DNA from: an uncultured Nitrospina sp.
Lineage (GTDB): Bacteria; Nitrospinota; Nitrospinia; Nitrospinales; VA-1
Assembly (NCBI GenBank): GCA_950072225.1
Contig: CATMOP010000084.1
Coordinates: 1-7,789 of the forward strand
DNA: 7,789 nt
Reading direction: 5' to 3'
Shown here: in pieces, positions 1 through 5,419 of the stretch
Position numbering within the stretch: position 1 is the first letter of the stretch
Layout of the letters: each line of letters opens with the position of its first letter
Made by a program: the position numbers and the translations under genes
The notes under the pieces: generated by a model
The model's database searches: none
Told to the model about the DNA's origin: nothing
Seen by the model: only the letters and a program-made list of their open reading frames with translations

Positions 1-263
1 AGGAACCCATCCACATGTTCTGCAAAATACAAACGTTCCTTTTCTTTAAGGGCATCGGCAATGTTGTCTACCCGGCCCAGCAAACCGGACTTCCCTTTTT
101 TTCCAACCCCACCTTTAAACAAAGGCTTAATAAAAATCTGACCGTGCCGCTTGATCATGTCTTTGATTTCGTCGACACTGAGTTCAGGACCTCGGACTTC
201 TGAATGAGGAAATTCTACGAGGTCCAATAATTCACGTCCCCAAAGCATGCCAGTTAATTGCAT
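1..263 (-). CDS. aclB: ATP-citrate lyase, ATP-grasp (AclB-type) subunit, N-terminal part
   Basis: Only the first 87 codons are in the window; the gene runs off the left edge. ATP-citrate lyase cleaves citrate with ATP and CoA to acetyl-CoA and oxaloacetate in the cytoplasm, the key step of the reductive TCA cycle. I translated the strand by hand. An early GRELLDL segment is followed near residues 43-65 by IFIKPLFKGGVGKKGKSGLL, then a stretch ending in LYFAEH. This order matches the N-terminal ATP-grasp part of ATP-citrate lyase (human form: GKELL, then VKPDQLIKRRGKLGL), which in bacteria is the separate AclB subunit. It does not resemble the usual N-terminus of succinyl-CoA synthetase beta (NLHEYQAK). 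The ATG at 263 has a good ribosome site (AGGAGA) 5 nt upstream, and a near-consensus promoter lies about 145 bp upstream. A related citryl-CoA synthetase subunit is the main alternative, since the catalytic regions lie outside the window. Confidence 0.68.
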   Translation of the reverse strand, partial: MQLTGMLWGRELLDLVEFPHSEVRGPELSVDEIKDMIKRHGQIFIKPLFKGGVGKKGKSGLLGRVDNIADALKEKERLYFAEHVDGF

Positions 264-268
264 CGTCT

Positions 269-274
269 TCTCCT
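269..274 (-). promoter_or_regulatory. Ribosome binding site of the ATP-citrate lyase gene
   Basis: On the minus strand this reads AGGAGA and sits 5 nt before the ATG at 263. It fixes that ATG as the start; the next in-frame ATG (codon 6) has no comparable site. Confidence 0.75.
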
Positions 275-408
275 GCCTTCCAAAATAAAAATTGAAATAG
301 GTTTTGGGTGTGAGAGTTTAAAGAATCAATAATTTAAAGGAATCCCATCGAATTGGAATTCAGCTAAATCCATATATCTACTTAATTTCAGGGTAATTCG
401 AGGGTTGT

Positions 409-436
409 ATTGTAAGCCATTTCAGTATTTTGTCAA
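409..436 (-). promoter_or_regulatory. Sigma-70 type promoter upstream of the ATP-citrate lyase gene
   Basis: On the minus strand there is a perfect -35 box TTGACA (436-431), a 16-nt spacer and a -10 box TACAAT (414-409), one mismatch from consensus. Transcription would start near 402 and leave a leader of about 140 nt before the ATG at 263. The leader is AT-rich and I found no convincing terminator or riboswitch fold in it. The promoter suggests the lyase gene is transcribed independently of the aldolase gene upstream. I also see no clear Rho-independent terminator after that gene, so read-through is possible. Confidence 0.6.
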
Positions 437-507
437 TAATATCCTGAATGACTGATTGCAGGCAAAAATGGAAAGAGATCGCTTTAATTTGGGAGGTTCC
501 AGAAAAC

Positions 508-1299
508 TTATTTCATTCTCTTTTTCAGTTCTTTGATGCGGAACTTTTCTTCATCGCGGGAGATGAATTTGCGGGAGGAATCGTGTTCAAGCATGAGGAT
601 CTCAAAACGTAACGCCGATTGAACTGCTTCACAATAGTCTCGGCCAGGCTCCACTTTAAATGTGATAACCCGTGTATTGAATTTATCCGGCCGGACTTGT
701 TCCAGGAATCCATCAATGGTTTGGGGAGAAATGCCACCTCCCACCGAAACGGGGATGTTTTTTCTTTGAATTTTTTTGACCACCTCCACCACTTGAGCCA
801 TGAAACTTGCGTCCCACCGGGATTTCTTCATAGACCCGGACAGGTCACTGCAACCAATGGTGATCTCGTCAATATATTTCGCTTCCGGAGTTAAGAGGAT
901 GGAGTCTAGTTGGCGGACCGCCGTCTCTGTTTCAATATTGATTTGTTTTTTCAATCGTTCAAACCGCATCGGAGTGGTGAAATCACGCACAGCGGAAATA
1001 AAGTTTTCCAGGCCATAGGGCGATTCCACCATCGGTGCGATCAGTCCATCAATATTCATAGGCAGGAGTTGTTTGATATCGTTCCGGGCGTTAGGTCCAC
1101 CTATCTTGACCACAGCAGGCAGGGTATTGCCGGCTGATTCTGCCCAGTAACCGATCTGCTCCATACTCATGCCGGCATCTTCAGTCGACAGTTTGAGCCC
1201 GCAAGCCCCGAACGGGTTTTTCAATTCCATGAGGGTGGACCGTAGGTCCTGACCCGGTTTGACCGGCACCACCTTCAAAACCGTTTTTTTGGATTTCAC
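508..1299 (-). CDS. HpcH/HpaI-type aldolase / citrate lyase beta-like protein
   Basis: This is a 263-residue cytoplasmic TIM-barrel protein of the HpcH/HpaI aldolase/citrate lyase superfamily. These enzymes form or cleave C-C bonds next to a 2-oxo acid or acyl-CoA using a divalent metal. Visible signatures are IAPMVESPYG (residues 87-96), the metal-ligand region NIETETA (121-127, probably E123 or E125), GCSDLSGS (149-156, metal ligand D152) and a VGGG turn (186-189). The last 25 or so residues are a charged helix. Length is typical of the family. The segment where many members carry a catalytic E-H pair reads STEDAGM (38-44), and K65 stands where an arginine usually binds the oxo-acid carboxylate, so the substrate is probably non-standard. 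The start is GTG, directly abutting the TAA of the ATP-grasp/FMN gene, with its ribosome site inside that gene, so the two are co-transcribed and probably translationally coupled. The family call is firm; the substrate is unknown. Confidence 0.85.
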   Translation of the reverse strand: MKSKKTVLKVVPVKPGQDLRSTLMELKNPFGACGLKLSTEDAGMSMEQIGYWAESAGNTLPAVVKIGGPNARNDIKQLLPMNIDGLIAPMVESPYGLENFISAVRDFTTPMRFERLKKQINIETETAVRQLDSILLTPEAKYIDEITIGCSDLSGSMKKSRWDASFMAQVVEVVKKIQRKNIPVSVGGGISPQTIDGFLEQVRPDKFNTRVITFKVEPGRDYCEAVQSALRFEILMLEHDSSRKFISRDEEKFRIKELKKRMK

Positions 1300-3552
1300 T
1301 TACCGTTCCCCCTTTTTACGGAATATGACAGAAGGATCAATATGACAGATTGAACCACACCCTGTCAGGATCATGGCTTTTTTCAATTCATTCAATTTTT
1401 CCCTTAAATAAAAGGAGACGCCTTCCTGACCGGCCCCGAACGCAGCGATGCAGACCGGCCGACCAATCATGACAGCATCGGCCCCCAGTGCCAGCATTTT
1501 GAGGATATCGGTGCCTTCACGAATACCTCCATCGACCAGGACTTTGATTCGGCCACCCACGGCATTTGTGATTTCGGGAAGAACTTCCGCGGTCCCCGGC
1601 ATATGGTCCATCACTCTTCCTCCATGATTGGAAACAACGATGGCATCGGCCCCGGCCTCTATCGCCGCCAACGCCGACTCCACATTCATAATGCCTTTTA
1701 ATATGAAAGGAATTTTCAAATGCGATTTCAGTTCCTGCAATTCCTGGATCGTTTTGGGTCCCACCGCCTGGCCTTTCAGGGTCATGGTTTTAAACGAAGC
1801 GGCATCAATATCAATTCCAACGGCAATGGCTCCCGCGTCTTCGGCGGCTTTGAACCGCTTAATGATATCGAGATTGTATTCCCGGGGTTTGAAAATGGGA
1901 ATTCCTAACCCACCCCGTTTTTTAATGGCCTCCAATCCGATCAAATATTTTTTGGGACTCGCCCCATCACCTACCATTCCCAGGGTGCCGCATTCGAGGC
2001 AACCGTCGAGAATAGCATCGGCATATTCTCTTTCATCCATGCCACCTGCCAAATTGGTTTCCATACCGGTGATGGGTGCCGCCAGAACCGGAAGAGCCAG
2101 CTTGTGCCCAAACAACTCCACCGAAGTATCGGGGATTTTCACCTCATGTATGGTCCTCAGGTTGATCTGATAACGAGCCAGCGCCGTCAGGTTTTCGGTG
2201 AAACTGCTACCAGTGCCGATTCCACCAATTCCCGGAACTTTTCCAGCGCATTCCAATCCATCGCAAACTACGCAGGCTTTACAGGCGATATAAAATTTTT
2301 TCCGTGCGTTGTTGCGAATGATGTCCCAAGTCAGGTCATTGGAAGCGCCAATTTCTATTTTCAGAATTTCCCGGGCCAGATCGTTGATGCGAATGGCCTC
2401 CTCACGGGTTTTCCCAACGGTGATGACGTAACCCACCTTGCCCAAATTACTTCGGGGTTCCTCCGCCATGTCCCCGGCTTCTTTCATAAGAATAATTTCT
2501 TTAACCCCTTTAATTTTGCGGGCTTCTTCTACTCCTCGAATGGAAAGGATTTTTCCCGGCAGGGGAAACAGGGACCGTTCCGCAGACACCAGCGAGGTTT
2601 TCGGTTTCAGGTCGGTAGGCGTTTCACCCAAGGCAATCTGGATCGCCGCTTTATATAGATTGACTCCCGTAGACAATGGATAAGTGTAGGCGGACATCCA
2701 GCCTCCGCTCAAGCGGGCGGCAATCTCGACAATCTTTGGGCCTTCAGGAGTTATTTTGATATCGCCCTTGGCGGCCCCGATATCGATCCCCAATGCAAAA
2801 ATGGCTTGTTTAAAAACTGCAACAGCTCTGGACTGTTGTTTCTCTGGCAAGGCGGAAGGAAGTGTGTGCCCGATTTCAACAAAATAGGGAGCCCGTTCGA
2901 TGATTCGATCCGCCACTCCGGTAATATGGATGCTGCCCTCAAACACCAACGCATCCAAGCTCAATTCAGGACCTTCCATAAACTCTTCCAGGATGAGTTT
3001 TCCACTGATTGAGGCTTCTTTGGCCTCACGAAAAGCAGAAATCAGGTCATCGAGACGTTCTATTTTTCGCACCCCTCGAGCCCCCATATTATCGCAGGGC
3101 TTGATAACCAGAGGCAAGGGCATGTCTTGAATAGCCTGCTGGCATTCTTCCAGAGTCCATATGGGTCGAAAGTCCGGAACCGGAACACCCTTCTCTTTTA
3201 ACACTTGGCGCATCTTGATTTTGTCGGTGGCGCGTTCGGCAACCTCAAAGGGAATTCCCGGCAGGTTCAAAGCATCGGCCACGGCCGCAACCGTCTGGGA
3301 CGCGTCTGTCCCCACGGTCATCACTCCATCAAGCGGGCAAGACCTGTGGAACTGTTTGGCAATATTGACGGTAAGATTGATATTGCGAGTGCTGACCTCA
3401 ATCGGGTAATCGGCCAAAAGCATGCCTTCCGCCTCCGGATTATAGTCCGTCACCACAACCTTCAAGGCCATGGACTTGGCGGTCTTGATGGCAGGCACTT
3501 GGAACACCCCGCCCCCTATTATCAGCAAATGCTTAGGATGTTTTATTGGCAT
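1300..3552 (-). CDS. ATP-grasp ligase fused to FMN-dependent alpha-hydroxy-acid oxidase
   Basis: This is a 750-residue cytoplasmic two-enzyme fusion. Residues 1-105 form the pre-ATP-grasp domain (IIGGGVFQVP, 11-20). About 106-310 form the ATP-grasp core, with the nucleotide loop VIKPCDNMGARG (149-160), LEEF...EGPE (188-196) and the metal region DIKITPEGPKIVEIAARLSG (264-283). About 321-400 match the C-terminal domain of L-amino-acid ligase-type ATP-grasp enzymes, which join a carboxylate to an amine via an acyl phosphate. About 405-745 are a complete FMN-dependent alpha-hydroxy-acid dehydrogenase: a cysteine cluster (C424, C427, C430, C435), LPVLAAPI (487-494), FILKG (616-620), the catalytic SNHGGR (H643, R646), and flavin phosphate-binding DGG (674-676) and GRP (697-699). 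The cysteine-bearing oxidase resembles stand-alone alpha-hydroxy-acid oxidising proteins of Firmicutes. I chose the ATG at 3552 because it has AAGGAA 5 nt upstream; a TTG at 3588 lacks a site. The gene abuts the aldolase gene. Domain calls are firm; the substrates are unknown. Confidence 0.88.
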   Translation of the reverse strand: MPIKHPKHLLIIGGGVFQVPAIKTAKSMALKVVVTDYNPEAEGMLLADYPIEVSTRNINLTVNIAKQFHRSCPLDGVMTVGTDASQTVAAVADALNLPGIPFEVAERATDKIKMRQVLKEKGVPVPDFRPIWTLEECQQAIQDMPLPLVIKPCDNMGARGVRKIERLDDLISAFREAKEASISGKLILEEFMEGPELSLDALVFEGSIHITGVADRIIERAPYFVEIGHTLPSALPEKQQSRAVAVFKQAIFALGIDIGAAKGDIKITPEGPKIVEIAARLSGGWMSAYTYPLSTGVNLYKAAIQIALGETPTDLKPKTSLVSAERSLFPLPGKILSIRGVEEARKIKGVKEIILMKEAGDMAEEPRSNLGKVGYVITVGKTREEAIRINDLAREILKIEIGASNDLTWDIIRNNARKKFYIACKACVVCDGLECAGKVPGIGGIGTGSSFTENLTALARYQINLRTIHEVKIPDTSVELFGHKLALPVLAAPITGMETNLAGGMDEREYADAILDGCLECGTLGMVGDGASPKKYLIGLEAIKKRGGLGIPIFKPREYNLDIIKRFKAAEDAGAIAVGIDIDAASFKTMTLKGQAVGPKTIQELQELKSHLKIPFILKGIMNVESALAAIEAGADAIVVSNHGGRVMDHMPGTAEVLPEITNAVGGRIKVLVDGGIREGTDILKMLALGADAVMIGRPVCIAAFGAGQEGVSFYLREKLNELKKAMILTGCGSICHIDPSVIFRKKGER
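1307..1315 (-). promoter_or_regulatory. Ribosome binding site for the aldolase, inside the upstream gene
   Basis: The minus strand reads AAAGGGGGA, 7 nt before the GTG at 1299. It lies within the last codons of the ATP-grasp/FMN gene, whose TAA immediately precedes the GTG. It supports the GTG as the true start and suggests translational coupling. Confidence 0.7.
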
Positions 3553-3557
3553 TAGCT

Positions 3558-3563
3558 TTCCTT
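3558..3563 (-). promoter_or_regulatory. Ribosome binding site deciding the start of the ATP-grasp/FMN fusion gene
   Basis: The minus strand reads AAGGAA, 5 nt upstream of the ATG at 3552. This favours that ATG over the in-frame TTG at 3588, which would add 12 residues unlike any ATP-grasp N-terminus. I saw no convincing -35/-10 pair in the gap 3553-3678, so the gene may be read from further upstream. Confidence 0.65.
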
Positions 3564-3678
3564 TTCCCAACCGGAGATAAAAGAACAAAACGGCGTACGA
3601 TCTAACATAGTCTTAACGACATCTCAAAACATGACCTTTAACGATCCGCCTTTAATATGTACTGAATTCTTCCATATT

Positions 3679-5289
3679 TCATAAGTTTTTTTGGGGAACC
3701 GGCAGATAATAGGTTTTCAAGGTCTTGCCAAAAACCACCACCTTTTCGGAATGCAATGATGTTTTCACATCCCCGGAACTCTCCAAAACGCGGTGGGTTT
3801 TGGGGCTCCCCACGAACGCAGTAAAATACTGCCCACTGTTGGAATAGATACTCCCCGGATGAGTTTGCTCAATCATCTTGTTTTCGATCAGCCATTGGGC
3901 CATGTTATCGGAGGCCCGGGCTTGCGCAACCTGGTAGTTCACCGCAAAAATGTTGGCCAAAACAAAAACCGCCACCGTGCCCCAACCAAGAACCGACCTG
4001 AAAAAAATGCGACCCTGGAGTTTATAAAAAACCAGGAAATAGAAAATTAGTGGAATCAAAAATACCAGATATCTCTGGGCCGGGCGGGTGGCAGAACAAA
4101 TCAATAAAAAGGGAAGACATACCGTCAAAATAAATCCCGCAACAGCATTTTTATTTTTGTTCGCCTCAAAAAAACAATCAAAAACGAGAAAACAAAAGAA
4201 TATTCCCCCCAACCCTTTTACCAAAAAAACCAATGATCCGTTCAACAGCCCATCCAATGGTCCGTAGTTCATTTCTCCACCCTGAAATCCAAACGGATTT
4301 ATTCTCGTCCACACACCAAGCCCTAAACCCGCCACCAACAGGACCCACCATTTCTCCGACCAGTTTTTCCGCACACTGAGAATGCTGACGAGAGCAAGCG
4401 GCCCCAACAATATCCCCAGATAACTGGCATATAAGGAAAAGGTTTTTATAAAATTGGCGAACCCGAATTCAAGTTGGGAATGGTTGTCAGGCGCCAGAAA
4501 AAATCCATACTGGTTATAAATGACCCATAAATATGTAAAAAATCCCAGCAGAGGTAGTAAAAAAAACTGGCCGCATTTTTTGACCCACGCCCTATTGAAT
4601 TGACACTCGTTCTGACACCAGAAAATATAAATAAAACCTGGGGCCATCAACAGAGCATGATATTTAACCAATATAGCTGATAAAAAAATTACCGGCGACA
4701 GCCATCTATAAACAGGCTTTGCTTCACTTTTAAAAACCAAGGCGAAGCTCAACAGCAACAAACCAACCGGCAAGATATCGGCAGTGGCTCGACCTGAAAA
4801 CAACCAGATCAAGGGAGAAAAGGTCACCAGGGCACACCATAAATGAAACTCTTTGTTATGGTCCGGCTTTAAAGAAGAGGTGAATACTGCCCCAGCACCT
4901 AAAATTGCCACTAAACCTGAAACCGATGCCAGGCGATAACTCCAGAAACCCTCGGGTTCCCCCATGAGGAAATGAAAAAGCGTGGAGAACCATACGTACC
5001 CCAGTGGATTGGCTTGCATGGAAAAATAATTGGACATGCCCGTTTCAGGATCAAGAAGGCTCTGCGTCGCCTGGGCGAATACATATTCCAAATTCACAAA
5101 GGGCGTATTGATATAAAAGGCATGCAGGATTACAGAAAGCGCGCTCCAAAAAATCAGCGCCGGGAAAACAGAATGATTCAAAGTTTTGGAGGGACGATTC
5201 AAACGATCGGGCGCGTTAAGCTGAAGAGAAAAAATTCGATTGGTGCCAGATTCAACACCTGCAATCTGGCAGGCGCAAAATTCAGACAA
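3679..5289 (-). CDS. GT-C superfamily membrane glycosyltransferase (ArnT/PMT-like)
   Basis: This is a polytopic inner-membrane protein of up to 536 residues, with about ten or more hydrophobic segments (for example 42-60, 122-137, 172-186, 197-208, 242-258, 286-305, 315-327, 352-372, 383-398, 405-422, 434-450) and a C-terminal soluble part from about 455. The layout fits GT-C enzymes such as the GT39/GT83 (PMT/ArnT-like) families, which transfer sugars from polyprenyl-phosphate donors outside the membrane. Family-like marks are an acidic residue in the first extracytoplasmic loop (NLEYVF, E68), SGRATADI near 165-172, and KYHALLMAPG at 209-218. No ATG exists near the N-terminus. The first usable in-frame start is a TTG at 5289 with no good ribosome site, and TTGs at codons 30 and 37 are alternatives, so the N-terminus is uncertain. 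It diverges from the TMTC-like genes and precedes the ATP-grasp gene by about 125 bp. The acceptor and sugar cannot be told. Confidence 0.72.
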   Translation of the reverse strand: MSEFCACQIAGVESGTNRIFSLQLNAPDRLNRPSKTLNHSVFPALIFWSALSVILHAFYINTPFVNLEYVFAQATQSLLDPETGMSNYFSMQANPLGYVWFSTLFHFLMGEPEGFWSYRLASVSGLVAILGAGAVFTSSLKPDHNKEFHLWCALVTFSPLIWLFSGRATADILPVGLLLLSFALVFKSEAKPVYRWLSPVIFLSAILVKYHALLMAPGFIYIFWCQNECQFNRAWVKKCGQFFLLPLLGFFTYLWVIYNQYGFFLAPDNHSQLEFGFANFIKTFSLYASYLGILLGPLALVSILSVRKNWSEKWWVLLVAGLGLGVWTRINPFGFQGGEMNYGPLDGLLNGSLVFLVKGLGGIFFCFLVFDCFFEANKNKNAVAGFILTVCLPFLLICSATRPAQRYLVFLIPLIFYFLVFYKLQGRIFFRSVLGWGTVAVFVLANIFAVNYQVAQARASDNMAQWLIENKMIEQTHPGSIYSNSGQYFTAFVGSPKTHRVLESSGDVKTSLHSEKVVVFGKTLKTYYLPVPQKNL

Positions 5290-5304
5290 TTCTGCTAAAC
5301 TAAC

Positions 5305-5322
5305 CAGAGTTAAGATACTCTG
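5305..5322. repeat. Inverted repeat in the divergent intergenic region
   Basis: A perfect 6-bp inverted repeat, CAGAGT-TAAGAT-ACTCTG, lies about 16 nt upstream of the proposed TTG start of the glycosyltransferase gene. It could be an operator half-site pair or an RNA hairpin in the leader of that gene. It lacks the GC-rich stem and U-run of a terminator. A stem of this length can occur by chance. Confidence 0.3.
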
Positions 5323-5384
5323 TGATTTTGACCCGATTTGGCTTACAAATCAAGCCCCCAAATAACCACAAGTTTTCACCTGCC

Positions 5385-5394
5385 TTGTCGACAA
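5385..5394. repeat. 10-bp perfect palindrome in the divergent intergenic region
   Basis: TTGTCGACAA is a perfect palindrome about 25 bp before the GTG of the first TMTC-like gene. A TATAAC hexamer follows at 5403-5408, but no well-spaced -35 box accompanies it. The palindrome could bind a dimeric regulator, but there is only one copy and chance is a fair explanation. Confidence 0.25.
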
Positions 5395-5419
5395 TGCCCA
5401 TCTATAACCGTACTGATCA

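Noticed and set aside
15..203. Plus-strand open frame of 62 codons
   Set aside because: It lies antisense to the ATP-citrate lyase coding region, which has recognisable family sequence and a good ribosome site; the plus-strand product looks like nothing.
448..612. Small plus-strand open frame (about 54 codons) overlapping the aldolase 3' end
   Set aside because: No ribosome site, no recognisable sequence, and most of it is antisense to the real aldolase gene.
1628..2658. Long plus-strand open frames of about 180 codons opposite the ATP-grasp/FMN gene
   Set aside because: They are antisense shadows of a gene whose two domains are unmistakable.
3553..3588. Extension of the ATP-grasp/FMN protein to a TTG at 3588
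   Set aside because: No ribosome site there, while the ATG at 3552 has AAGGAA 5 nt upstream and gives a normal ATP-grasp N-terminus.
3599..3627. TTGAGA / TAGATC pair as a promoter for the ATP-grasp gene
   Set aside because: The -35 is passable but the -10 matches consensus at only three of six positions; too weak to annotate.
3654..3678. Inverted repeat AATATG/CATATT just after the glycosyltransferase stop codon, as a terminator
   Set aside because: The stem is short and AT-only in character, the loop is 13 nt, and no U-run follows.
4972..5298. Plus-strand open frame of 108 codons opposite the glycosyltransferase
   Set aside because: Basic, low-information product antisense to a clear multi-pass membrane protein.
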